A DNA stretch of 64,000 nucleotides from Polynucleobacter sp. AP-Kaivos-20-H2 (GTDB taxonomy: Bacteria > Pseudomonadota > Gammaproteobacteria > Burkholderiales > Burkholderiaceae). Shown here in pieces: positions 16,472-24,435 of this stretch (position 1 is the stretch's first letter; every line of letters starts with the position of its first letter). A program made the translations under genes and the position numbers. Below the pieces are notes generated by a model, which saw only the letters and a list, made by a program, of their open reading frames with translations, ran no database searches and was not told where the DNA came from. Location: the NCBI RefSeq assembly GCF_018882215.1, contig NZ_JACVOX010000001.1:605902-669901 (forward strand), in the 5' to 3' direction.

Positions 16472-17755
16472 TTAGTCATCATCTTCTTCGTCATCTTCAA
16501 GCAATGCAATCGCTTCAGGCTTTTTGTCACTCTTTCCATACTTCAGCTCTTGTTGTATTTCACCTTCACCCACAAACTTCTGGGCAACATCACGCAGTCG
16601 CAAATGTCCGTAGTGTTTCTCTATCATGCCAACGCTAGTACCCATATACTGCGCAAGCTGATAATGCGATACGTGACCTTTAGTTAGCATCCTTGTAGCG
16701 TAGTAGTGACGAAGGCTATACAGGGTGCGCTCATTAGCTGTGATCGGGTCAACTAATAACGCAGTACTTTCCAGCAATCGCTTAAACATCCTGCCATACT
16801 GCGTTGTCATATCCTTATCGTTAATCCTAAACACATATCTATCAATCTGTTTAGCAATAACTTCATCAAACGTCATACCTTTTAATAGTTCATCGCTTTG
16901 CTGTATGCGCTGTAAGTAACGTGCCACCATCGTTTTCACTTGTATGCGACGCTCTTTATTAGTCTTGCCTTTTACAGCAAATGTCAGCGTTTGTTTGTCG
17001 TTAATCGTGTCATAAAAAATGTGTTTCCACTTTAAGTTCATCGCCTCAGTTCCAGCACGAATACCCGTATTTGCCAAAATCAATATATAGCTACGCAAAA
17101 TATTGCGTGCTTCGGTTTCATATCCTTTGCGCGCCTCTTTAGCCCAAGTACGCATTGCCAATACCAGCGCATCATATTCAGTCTCTGTAAATGTTGGGCG
17201 CCTATCACTGCTTGCGCCTTTATTTTCTAAATGGGGTATTTGTAACTGTGTAATGTACCCACGTAGCAGTGCTTCATCGAAAACACGATTGAGTGCTGAG
17301 TTATGAGTGTTAATAGCACTTTGACTAGGCTGTTTTTCCATTTCCTCAATGCGCCACATAGCAAATCGGGTTATTAGTGGAAAATCTATTTTGTCGATGT
17401 TGTATTTGCCAAAATACTTAATCAGGTATTTGTTGATAGCGTAGATATACTGCTTAAATGTAGCTTTTCCTTGCCCAGCCTCATTTAACTCATTCATCCG
17501 TTTAATCGCTAAGTTAGCAACAGACTTAAAACGCTTATTGATAACAGGCAAATCATTCTTTTCTCTAAACTTAGCATTGAGTATTAAATCTACTGCTGCC
17601 TTCTTAGCATCTGCCAGTTTTTCTTGCTTAGTCGTTGCTCTTAACCACTTACTTGCTATCTTGTAACGCACCTGCCAATGTGGTGTGCCACTGCGTTTAT
17701 ATAAAATCGCTTCGCCTTCTAAAATGTGGTGCGTATGAGGGGCTTTTTGGGGCAT
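16472..17755 (-). CDS. int: tyrosine integrase of the element
   Basis: A 427-residue phage-type integrase. An N-terminal arm-binding-like part (about 1-75) is followed by a SAM-like core-binding domain (about 80-175) and a catalytic domain with Arg233 (TGIRAGTEAMN), Lys near 263, Arg349-His350 in YSLRHYYATR (the usual first His of the box is Tyr) and nucleophile Tyr382 (KHYGHL). A short acidic tail ends the protein. It begins about 140 bases from the 3' end of the intact tRNA-Leu and points into the element, the usual place for an integrase acting on that att site. Confidence 0.93.
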   Translation of the reverse strand: MPQKAPHTHHILEGEAILYKRSGTPHWQVRYKIASKWLRATTKQEKLADAKKAAVDLILNAKFREKNDLPVINKRFKSVANLAIKRMNELNEAGQGKATFKQYIYAINKYLIKYFGKYNIDKIDFPLITRFAMWRIEEMEKQPSQSAINTHNSALNRVFDEALLRGYITQLQIPHLENKGASSDRRPTFTETEYDALVLAMRTWAKEARKGYETEARNILRSYILILANTGIRAGTEAMNLKWKHIFYDTINDKQTLTFAVKGKTNKERRIQVKTMVARYLQRIQQSDELLKGMTFDEVIAKQIDRYVFRINDKDMTTQYGRMFKRLLESTALLVDPITANERTLYSLRHYYATRMLTKGHVSHYQLAQYMGTSVGMIEKHYGHLRLRDVAQKFVGEGEIQQELKYGKSDKKPEAIALLEDDEEDDD

Positions 17756-17812
17756 TTTTTTAGATAAAAGCTACGTTTTTATATAGCTTTACTATACAGT
17801 CGTTAATCATTT

Positions 17813-17832
17813 TGTGCTACGACTGTGCTACG
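17813..17832 (+). repeat. right arm-type repeats TGTGCTACG
   Basis: TGTGCTACG occurs at 17813-17821 and 17824-17832, 11 bases apart, between the integrase start and the tRNA. The core TGTGCTA(C) matches the pair at 11700-11720 near the other end, in the same orientation. Likely integrase arm sites; they may also overlap the integrase promoter. Confidence 0.6.
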
Positions 17833-17896
17833 TATTTTTAGATTTTTTTGTCCGCTAAGCCTTGCGCACAGGCGTGGAAGGCTTATGGAATATAGG

Positions 17897-17985
17897 TGGT
17901 GCCCGAGACCAGAATCGAACTGGTACGCCCTTTTATGAGCGGCAGATTTTAAATCTGCTGTGTCTACCGATTTCACCACTCGGGC
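17897..17985 (-). tRNA. tRNA-Leu (anticodon TAA)
   Basis: Complete leucine tRNA with encoded CCA. Acceptor GCCCGAG pairs with CTCGGGC, the anticodon arm GCAGA/TCTGC carries loop TTTAAAA (anticodon TAA), a long variable arm follows, and the T arm holds AGTTCGATTCT. The 5' part is host and, by the integration model, the 3' part was supplied by the element. The 15-base att core lies in the anticodon arm. Confidence 0.95.
17940..17954. repeat. att core (right copy, in tRNA-Leu anticodon arm)
   Basis: CGGCAGATTTTAAAT is identical to 11629-11643 and covers the anticodon loop and part of the anticodon stem of the intact tRNA-Leu. The base before and after each copy differs, which fixes the core at 15 bases. 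Crossover in the anticodon arm is a well-known place for tRNA-directed integrases. Confidence 0.8.
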
Positions 17986-18120
17986 TCGCATCAACAATAA
18001 AGCCGTGCTAAATAAATCAAGACAAGTGAAATTTTAGCACGCAAGCCCCTTATAAGCCCCTGGAGCCCTTTTTACCCCGCTCCCCAAGGGTGCACTGAAC
18101 AAAACATATAAAATATCCTC

Positions 18121-20580
18121 ATGAATTTACCGGCAAAATCATCGGAACTTGGCAAGCTTTTACGGGCTGGGCTCTGGCTAATAGGGTTATGTCTCATTAC
18201 TGGCTTAGTAGTCACTCTAGCCTATTTATATTCCGCCCAATCCAACATCTCCGGCAAGCGCACAATTAAAAGTCTAGGTGATTCTGTTGCCATTACCTTT
18301 GATGCGTCTGATATTCCGCATATCAATGCAAAAAGCCAGGCAGATGCCTACTTTGCCTTGGGCTACCTCCATGCTAGTGAACGATCCTGGCAAATGGAAA
18401 TGAATCGACGTATTGCGAGCGGTCGACTTTCAGAAATCTTGGGTAATGACACCGTAAAAATTGATCGCTTTGTGCGCACCCTAGGTGTCAAGCGTGCAGC
18501 TGAACACCAATTTGATCGTTACCCCGTTTCTGCCAAGCGTCTACTACAAGCCTATGCCGATGGCGTCAATGCTGGTAATGCGCAATTAGGTTGGGCTCTC
18601 CCAGTTGAGTATTTCTTAACAGGTTCAAAACCAGGCCATTGGTCACCAACAGATAGCGTCGCCTGGATGCTCATGATGGCCTATGACCTAGGTGGAAATT
18701 GGCAGAAAGAATTGCAAAGGCTTGAGCTATCCCAATACCTCACAACCAAACAAGTTTGGGAGGTAGTGCCGCCATATGAGGCCGATGAACCCGTTAGTAA
18801 TATGGATTTTTCCAAGCTGTACAGAGAGTTGAAGGTATTTCATCCCTCTCCCGGTCAAGCAGAAAGTAAGCCTCAGAACTTACCCGCAACCGAGTTGAGT
18901 CAGTTGGACCAAATGGGAGCCAGGGATGGCATCGGCTCCAATAACTGGGCCTTGAGCGGCAAACTCAGCACCGCTGGCAAGCCGTTGTTAGCTAATGACC
19001 CCCATCTTGGACTATCTGCTCCGGCTATATGGTACTTCGCCCACCTAGAAGCTCCTGGCTTAAATGTGATCGGCGGGACCCTTCCCGGAATTCCTGCAAT
19101 TGTTTTGGGTAGAACAGATAAGTTTGCATGGAGCTTTACCAATACCGGACCCGATGTTCAAGATTTATACATTGAGCAAATTGACTCCAAGAATCCGGGT
19201 ATGTATCGAGGTCCTGATGGGCCACTGCCATTTAAAGTGCATCAAGAGATCATTGATATCAAAGGATCCCCTTCATTAACTTTCTTGGTAAAAGAAACTC
19301 GACATGGTCCTGTCATTTCGGATTCTCATGCTAAAGCCAAGCGTACGATTGATGCAGATCGTTTTGCTCTTGCCTTACGCTGGACAGCACTCGATGTAGA
19401 AAACCAATCTGTTGCCGGTTTATTGGATATGAATCGTGCAACTGATCTTGATCAATTTAAACAAGCCTTACGAAAAAATTATGCTCCGATGCAAAACGTG
19501 GTGATGGCAGACACAGAGGGCAATATTGCTTATCAGGCAGCGGGAGTAGCCCCCAAAAGAATTCTGCATCAGGGGCTTTATGGAGTAGCGCCAGCACTGG
19601 GCTGGGATCGTCAGTATGACTGGAATGGCTATGTCCCCTTTGAGCAGCTCCCTGCAAGCAACAACCCAGAGCAAGGTTGGATAGCAACCGCCAATCAAAA
19701 GATTATCGCAGCCAATGATCCCAATCCTTTAACGGGAGACTGGGACTTACCAACACGCTATGACCGCATAGTTGATCTCATTAAATCCAAGAGCCTCCAT
19801 TCGGCTGATGATATGAAAACCATGCAAGGTGATACCCTATCGCTCGGGGCAACACCATTATTAGATCTATTTAAGTCCAGCCAAAGCTCTCACCCACTGA
19901 GCGCGCAAGCGATGGAGATTGGCAAAAGTTTTGACGGCAATATGAAAGTGGATAGCGCAGGCGCCCTCTTGTTTAATGCCTGGGCAGACCAGTTATCCCG
20001 CAATCTCTTCTCAAGATTAAGTTACCTATTTACCGAAAATTATGGAACACGCAACTACCGCGCTCCACTAATACAGCAAATCAAAAATCCCAACAGCCCC
20101 TGGTGCGATGATCCCAAGACTGAGCAGATTGAATCCTGCCAAGAGTCCTCCAACAAGGCGCTTGATAAAGCCTTGGATTACCTCAGCAAAGAGTATGGCA
20201 ACGATCCCAAGACTTGGGCCTGGGGTAAGGCACATATTGCCATCTCTGAACATCGTCCACTGAGCAAGGTACCGCTGGTCGGAAGTTTGTTTAACATCAA
20301 AACGCCTTTTCCGGGAGATAGCTTTTCTGTCAACATAGGACGTCTCGAGCTGATGCAATCCAAAAATCCCTTTGAAACACTGCAAGCGCCAAGCTTACGG
20401 ACAGTCTATGATTTATCCGATCTGGAGAAATCACTCTTTGTGTATCAGACAGGCCAGTCTGGATGGGTACAAAGCAAGCTGTATCGCAATATGAACTCAT
20501 TGTGGGCGAACAATGAGTACCTTCCCCTGCAGATGAAGCCTAAAAAGACCAATCGCCAGCTAGAATTAGTCAATAAGTAA
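18121..20580 (+). CDS. penicillin acylase family Ntn hydrolase
   Basis: An 819-residue protein with an N-terminal membrane/signal segment (about 15-38). It is followed by the alpha chain and, after a spacer, the sequence GIGSNNWALSGKLS. Ser273 there should be the N-terminal nucleophile of the beta chain after self-cleavage, and later ANDPHLG and the FAWSFTNTGPD block fit the family. Mature enzymes are periplasmic heterodimers that cleave amide bonds of N-acyl compounds, including acyl-homoserine lactones in some relatives. Substrate is not readable. It is the first host gene after the tRNA-Leu end of the element. Confidence 0.9.
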   Translation: MNLPAKSSELGKLLRAGLWLIGLCLITGLVVTLAYLYSAQSNISGKRTIKSLGDSVAITFDASDIPHINAKSQADAYFALGYLHASERSWQMEMNRRIASGRLSEILGNDTVKIDRFVRTLGVKRAAEHQFDRYPVSAKRLLQAYADGVNAGNAQLGWALPVEYFLTGSKPGHWSPTDSVAWMLMMAYDLGGNWQKELQRLELSQYLTTKQVWEVVPPYEADEPVSNMDFSKLYRELKVFHPSPGQAESKPQNLPATELSQLDQMGARDGIGSNNWALSGKLSTAGKPLLANDPHLGLSAPAIWYFAHLEAPGLNVIGGTLPGIPAIVLGRTDKFAWSFTNTGPDVQDLYIEQIDSKNPGMYRGPDGPLPFKVHQEIIDIKGSPSLTFLVKETRHGPVISDSHAKAKRTIDADRFALALRWTALDVENQSVAGLLDMNRATDLDQFKQALRKNYAPMQNVVMADTEGNIAYQAAGVAPKRILHQGLYGVAPALGWDRQYDWNGYVPFEQLPASNNPEQGWIATANQKIIAANDPNPLTGDWDLPTRYDRIVDLIKSKSLHSADDMKTMQGDTLSLGATPLLDLFKSSQSSHPLSAQAMEIGKSFDGNMKVDSAGALLFNAWADQLSRNLFSRLSYLFTENYGTRNYRAPLIQQIKNPNSPWCDDPKTEQIESCQESSNKALDKALDYLSKEYGNDPKTWAWGKAHIAISEHRPLSKVPLVGSLFNIKTPFPGDSFSVNIGRLELMQSKNPFETLQAPSLRTVYDLSDLEKSLFVYQTGQSGWVQSKLYRNMNSLWANNEYLPLQMKPKKTNRQLELVNK

Positions 20581-20664
20581 ACCGCCCCTATTTTGGTACT
20601 TCGCGCCATAGGCGTTTAAAATGAAATAGTTACGTCAATAGCAATTACCAAGGACTGAATTCTC

Positions 20665-21069
20665 ATGAAATCTATCGTTACTCTGCTCGCAATTTCAGCC
20701 TCATTACTCGTCAGCGGCAATGCTATGGCTGCTTGGCAAGATATTGGCAAAAATGATCAATCCACTGTGTATGTGGATACTGCTACTCTGCAAACTCAGG
20801 GAAATTTAGCGCAGATCATGTCGATGCTGGACTTTAAAAAGCCTGGTCAAGACCCACAAACTAAAGAGAATGTGAATTCGATTATTGGTTTAAATGAATA
20901 CGATTGCAGTACTGGTAAGTATCGCCCGATTGAATTCAAAGTATTCACTGGCAATCGCGGTAAAGGCAAAGTTGTTGTAGATCAAAAAACTCCTGATAGC
21001 ATTTTTGAAGCCATTCCTAACGGCTCATGGGCTGCAGGCGTATTTAATGTTGCGTGTCGTAGCAAATAA
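20665..21069 (+). CDS. exported surface-adhesin E-like small protein
   Basis: A 134-residue protein with a signal peptide (MKSIVTLLAISASLLVSG, cleavage near AMA-AWQDI). The mature domain resembles the surface-adhesin E family: WQDIGKND start, YVDTATLQTQG, the Cys in NEYDCSTGKYR and the final VACRSK. The family takes its name from a Haemophilus adhesin, but in environmental Burkholderiales its role is unproved. The gene has a normal ATG and sits 84 bases after the penicillin-acylase gene. Confidence 0.75.
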   Translation: MKSIVTLLAISASLLVSGNAMAAWQDIGKNDQSTVYVDTATLQTQGNLAQIMSMLDFKKPGQDPQTKENVNSIIGLNEYDCSTGKYRPIEFKVFTGNRGKGKVVVDQKTPDSIFEAIPNGSWAAGVFNVACRSK

Positions 21070-21079
21070 TTTTCCGTAA

Positions 21080-21430
21080 TTGCGCTTAATCCATATCCGC
21101 TGGATTGGTTTAATCTGCGCACTAGGATTTTTGAGTGCCTGCGCTGCGCCATTGGTAGCGCTTAGTAGCTCTGGCACGGCAGCTGCCAGCACTATTGGAA
21201 CTGCTGCTGTAGCCAATCCTGGAACAGCAGTTAGTCTTGCCTCAACTGCAGCCACAGGCAAATCCCCCTTAGAGCACGCCGCCTCTGCTGCCACCAAAAA
21301 AGAATGCAGCTTCTTTAATGTAATTGACTCAAAGCCCATCTGCATTGAGGTTGTATTACCAACCATTACAGATAAAAGTGAGCCCTTATTGGGGCCTGCG
21401 GATAAGACCAAGCAATCTGCCCAGCAATAA
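21080..21430 (+). CDS. small Ala/Ser-rich lipoprotein
   Basis: A 116-residue protein with a hydrophobic signal and lipobox FLSAC (Cys about residue 21). The mature chain is low in complexity, rich in Ala, Ser, Thr and Gly, with two later Cys (KKECSFF and KPICIE). The start is TTG at 21080; no ATG or GTG yields the signal peptide, so the rare start is plausible but not certain. It lies 10 bases after the adhesin-like gene and ahead of purU. Family unknown. Confidence 0.6.
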   Translation: MRLIHIRWIGLICALGFLSACAAPLVALSSSGTAAASTIGTAAVANPGTAVSLASTAATGKSPLEHAASAATKKECSFFNVIDSKPICIEVVLPTITDKSEPLLGPADKTKQSAQQ

Positions 21431-21505
21431 CTAGGCCGACCGCCCCCAACCAGTGGGATAACAGACTAAAATTACTTTTTACAAGTAATTCACTAACGAT
21501 TTGAT

Positions 21506-22360
21506 ATGGCTACCGAAAACTATTACCTAACCCTTACCTGCCCAAATAAACCCGGTATTGTTGCTGCGGTCTCCACTTATATATTTGAACTAGGCGGCGA
21601 CATTGAAGAAGCTCAACAGTTTGATGACAAAGCCTCGAAGCGCTTTTTTATGCGCGTTAGCTTTAGCTGCCCTGCGAATGTAGAGTCACTTAGAGCGGGC
21701 TTTGTGGAAATTGCAAAGCGTTTTGAGCTTACTTGGGATTTGCGTGCAGTAAAGGATCTTAAACGCATATTAATCATGGCTTCCAAGCTAGACCATTGCC
21801 TGGTTGACCTTCTCTATCGCTGGCGTATTGGTGAGTTGCCGATGATTATCTGCGGCATTGTCTCCAACCATCCTCGTGACGTCTATGCCAGCATTGATTT
21901 TGCGGATATCCCCTTCTACCACTTACCAGTCACTCCCGACACCAAGCCAGCTCAAGAAGCGAGACTTCTCGAAATCGTTGCAGAATCTAATGTGGACATG
22001 GTGATCCTAGCGCGCTACATGCAAATCTTGTCAGATGATTTATCGACTAAGTTATCTGGTCGCTGCATTAACGTACATCACTCATTCTTACCTAGTTTTA
22101 AGGGTGCTAAGCCTTATCACCAAGCGCATGCGCGCGGGATCAAACTCATTGGCGCTACTGCCCATTTTGTGACTAGCGATTTGGATGAAGGTCCGATCAT
22201 CGAGCAAGATGTGACTCGCGTTACGCATGGCGATACACCAGATGATTTAGTTCGCAAGGGTCGGGATTTAGAGCGCACCGTGCTATCAAGAGCTTTACGT
22301 TACTACCTACATGACCGCGTGCTTATAAATGGAGCAACTTCAGTAGTCTTTTCGGACTAA
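21506..22360 (+). CDS. purU: formyltetrahydrofolate deformylase
   Basis: A 284-residue enzyme that hydrolyses 10-formyl-THF to formate and THF, supplying formate to purine synthesis and balancing C1 units. An N-terminal ACT domain ([20 protein letters not shown], about 6-80) is followed by a formyltransferase-like domain (about 90-280) with the catalytic triad region [12 protein letters not shown] and [17 protein letters not shown]. Length and order match PurU. It converges with the sox genes with a 17-base gap. Confidence 0.95.
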   Translation: MATENYYLTLTCPNKPGIVAAVSTYIFELGGDIEEAQQFDDKASKRFFMRVSFSCPANVESLRAGFVEIAKRFELTWDLRAVKDLKRILIMASKLDHCLVDLLYRWRIGELPMIICGIVSNHPRDVYASIDFADIPFYHLPVTPDTKPAQEARLLEIVAESNVDMVILARYMQILSDDLSTKLSGRCINVHHSFLPSFKGAKPYHQAHARGIKLIGATAHFVTSDLDEGPIIEQDVTRVTHGDTPDDLVRKGRDLERTVLSRALRYYLHDRVLINGATSVVFSD

Positions 22361-22377
22361 GTCCAAAAAAGATTTTG

Positions 22378-23160
22378 CTAAGGCCTCACCCCCGGAGATT
22401 CTAGGGGTAGGCCTCTAGCTCGCCACATCAGAAATAACTCTAACTGCGCCATCTCTGGCGAACCATATTCAAATTGTTGTGCCCTTACACCACTCATGCA
22501 GTTACGAAGGCGCCTTTGCAATGAACCTAAGGTTTGCCATTCCAAACGATATATTGGGTAGGCATTGGGGTGTCCTTGAGGTATTGGGCTACCACCAAGC
22601 TTAAGGCCCGCCCTATCCTCATGGCATTGCGCACAAGATAAATTGAGCTGTCCCATACGCTCGTTAAAGGTCTGCCTACCCTTTTTCATGAAAGCTGCGT
22701 TAGCAGAATTTTCACTAACTGTAATTGGCATCCCTTTAGACTGAAACGCAATGAAGGCTGTTAAAGCTAGCAGGTCTTTGCTCTCATAAGCTAAAGCGGG
22801 GGCTGATTGAGCGCCAACTCGACACTGATTAATTTGCCCCTCTAGGGTCTGGAGTTTGCCTTTGATTAATTTAGGGTATTGGGTGGCTACACCGCGCATG
22901 GATTTCTTTGCATCACCATGACAGGCGCTACAAGATTTGCTCTGTAGTCCTACCTTCTGCTGCCACAAACTTTCACCATCACCAACCCAAAACATCGCTG
23001 GGTTTAGTGAAGGGTCATCCTGCATCGCCTTGTTCTCAGTAGACATTAATTCATAACTCGATTGCTGGGAAGGCTGCACTGCTTTAGCTACCCCCATAGG
23101 CATGAGGTTGGCAAGTATTAAATAAATACTGCCTAGGAATAAAGGTGTCTGCTGATTCAC
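22378..23160 (-). CDS. soxA: SoxA, dihaem c-type cytochrome
   Basis: A 260-residue periplasmic cytochrome with an N-terminal signal segment. It has two haem motifs, CSACH (77-81) and CAQCH (176-180), and Cys221 in RRLRNCMSGVR, the position of the cysteine that ligates the active-site haem and carries the modified persulfide in known SoxA. With SoxX it should form SoxAX, which oxidatively joins a sulfur substrate to the SoxY carrier. It starts with GTG overlapping the soxZ stop. It is the last gene of the operon, and no soxB follows. Confidence 0.93.
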   Translation of the reverse strand: MNQQTPLFLGSIYLILANLMPMGVAKAVQPSQQSSYELMSTENKAMQDDPSLNPAMFWVGDGESLWQQKVGLQSKSCSACHGDAKKSMRGVATQYPKLIKGKLQTLEGQINQCRVGAQSAPALAYESKDLLALTAFIAFQSKGMPITVSENSANAAFMKKGRQTFNERMGQLNLSCAQCHEDRAGLKLGGSPIPQGHPNAYPIYRLEWQTLGSLQRRLRNCMSGVRAQQFEYGSPEMAQLELFLMWRARGLPLESPGVRP

Positions 23161-23486
23161 GAAACAGTAATGCGAGCCTGGTTCACTGCTTCATATCCAT
23201 CATCCCCCACCCACCTGAATTCAAGAGTTCCGGATTCAACAGCGATCGTGGTGAAGATGATTAAGGGATTGGCACCAATTCCTGAATAGTAATCCGCTTT
23301 AAACACTTCCACAGTGTTGTAGGTGCAGGTAAAGGTGCGAATAATGTCGCGGGGAATGAGCTTGCCGCCCTCGGTATAGCGAAAGCCTGACTCCATATCA
23401 TGTTGCGCAATTGCGCGAATCTCAATAATGGAATCTTTTTTAGCCGTCGCCGGCATTGTGATGGATGTACGGGAAGTTTTACTCAT
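23157..23486 (-). CDS. soxZ: SoxZ, carrier complex subunit
   Basis: A 109-residue SoxZ. The opening SKTSRTSITMPATAKKDSIIEIRAI, AQHDMESGFRY and the final LEFRWVGDDGYEAVNQARITV are characteristic of the immunoglobulin-like SoxZ partner of SoxY. The chosen ATG at 23486 overlaps the soxY stop (ATGA); five residues upstream are also open in frame. It dimerises with SoxY and carries substrate between Sox enzymes in the periplasm. Confidence 0.93.
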   Translation of the reverse strand: MSKTSRTSITMPATAKKDSIIEIRAIAQHDMESGFRYTEGGKLIPRDIIRTFTCTYNTVEVFKADYYSGIGANPLIIFTTIAVESGTLEFRWVGDDGYEAVNQARITVS

Positions 23487-23956
23487 ACCATTTCCGTACA
23501 TGCTGAAAGGGTTACCAAAGTTTCAGCAGAGCCTTGCCAAAAACTACCATTACTCATTTGCGCAATAGCCCATACCTTCTGACTATCCGCTAAACGAACG
23601 CGCGTCGTAATATTGGCAGTGCCCGAACGTGGAGTGAGGTAAACGGTAAAGATATTAGGCAAAGGATTTCCTTCGGCTATGACATGTATGGTCTTGACGT
23701 AATCATTGGCAGTCATGGGGCTATCAACACTGACCTTCAAAACCACAAGATTGCCGTTCTCTACTAGAGGAGGAATGGTTAAAGTTACCTTACCTTCCCG
23801 AATAGCAGCTCCACTAACAATCTTTTTAATAGCCTCATCAGCCTCTTCTTTTTTAGCAAAGACTGTTAAAGGATTTGCTAACAAGCCTAGGGCTATCAGT
23901 CCAAGACCTTGAGCTTGCTTAAGCCATTGCCGGCGATGCTGAATAATATTTTTCAT
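23483..23956 (-). CDS. soxY: SoxY-like carrier with altered swinging arm
   Basis: A 157-residue SoxY homologue with a Tat-like signal (HRRQWLKQAQGLG, about 7-33) and a SoxY domain (for example DSPMTANDYVKTIHVIAEGN and TVYLTPRSG). In thiosulfate-oxidising SoxY the end is GGCGG, with the Cys binding the sulfur substrate. Here the end is TLSACTEMV with Cys153, five residues from the C-terminus. NCBI's family of SoxY-related AACIE arm proteins, as I remember it, has this A-C-x-E style. The bound substrate may differ from thiosulfate. It sits between soxX (11-base gap) and soxZ (4-base overlap). Confidence 0.85.
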   Translation of the reverse strand: MKNIIQHRRQWLKQAQGLGLIALGLLANPLTVFAKKEEADEAIKKIVSGAAIREGKVTLTIPPLVENGNLVVLKVSVDSPMTANDYVKTIHVIAEGNPLPNIFTVYLTPRSGTANITTRVRLADSQKVWAIAQMSNGSFWQGSAETLVTLSACTEMV

Positions 23957-23967
23957 CTAGAGTTCAG

Positions 23968-24414
23968 TTAGTTTTGATTATTCAAAGTCATTAAGAAAGC
24001 GACCACGTCTTCGATCTCTTGGCCACTCAATATGGTTTGACCAACAAATTTAGAGGCTACACGATTGAGATGGCTTGTTTGATAGTAGGCTGGCATGATG
24101 GTTGCTGGATTGAAATGTGCTGCATTCACAATGCGTGCTCTTAATTGAGGTGCATTTAACCTCGCTACGCTCGCCTTCAATTCAGGAGCTAAATTTCCTT
24201 GAAAGCGCTCTTCTGGAAAGGGGCCGCTATGACACAACAAACATAAACCTGTTTGACGACTTGCTACGATTGCTCTGCCACGTACTGGGTTGCCTGCCTC
24301 AGAAGAAAGGGATTCGAAAATCGAATCCCCCGTAATTACTTGAGCATGCACAGCATTCAGATTGAGGATGACTAGCAATGAAAACGCTAGTGCAATCCTC
24401 TTTCTCATCGACAC
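23968..24414 (-). CDS. soxX: SoxX, monohaem c-type cytochrome
   Basis: A 148-residue cytochrome with signal peptide (MRKRIALAFSLLVILNL, cut near VHA) and one haem motif CLLCH (about residue 58-62). It also has the SoxX pattern GNLAPELKASVARL, a probable Met ligand in PATIMPAYYQT, and a final GQEIEDVVAFLMTL helix. It would accept electrons as part of SoxAX. The start may be GTG at 24414 or ATG at 24408. It begins only 21 bases after the molybdenum hydroxylase gene. Confidence 0.9.
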   Translation of the reverse strand: MSMRKRIALAFSLLVILNLNAVHAQVITGDSIFESLSSEAGNPVRGRAIVASRQTGLCLLCHSGPFPEERFQGNLAPELKASVARLNAPQLRARIVNAAHFNPATIMPAYYQTSHLNRVASKFVGQTILSGQEIEDVVAFLMTLNNQN

Positions 24415-24435
24415 AATTTCACTGTGAACTAACTC

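Larger units (their letters stand above)
11629..17954. mobile_element. integrated element in tRNA-Leu, about 6.3 kb
   Basis: Bounded by the identical 15-base core CGGCAGATTTTAAAT at 11629-11643 and 17940-17954, inside the anticodon arm of tRNA-Leu. An integrase gene lies next to the intact tRNA, pointing away from it. Contents: three lipoproteins, a small tyrosine recombinase, a HUH Rep-like protein, a DUF6641-like protein, a 112-residue protein and the integrase. No capsid, tail, conjugation or relaxase-coupling genes are seen. It therefore looks like an integrative plasmid-like or satellite element that replicates by rolling circle after excision. Genes here use more A/T-rich codons than the flanks. 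Confidence 0.85.

Noticed and set aside
11629..17954. A complete prophage
   Set aside because: No terminase, capsid, tail or lysis genes; only integrase, recombinase, Rep and small genes.
17803..17997. A reading frame of 64 codons across the tRNA-Leu
   Set aside because: It covers the tRNA gene and has no ribosome site or recognisable protein features.
22378..23956. A complete thiosulfate-oxidising Sox operon
   Set aside because: soxB, soxCD and the GGCGG arm are absent from the window.
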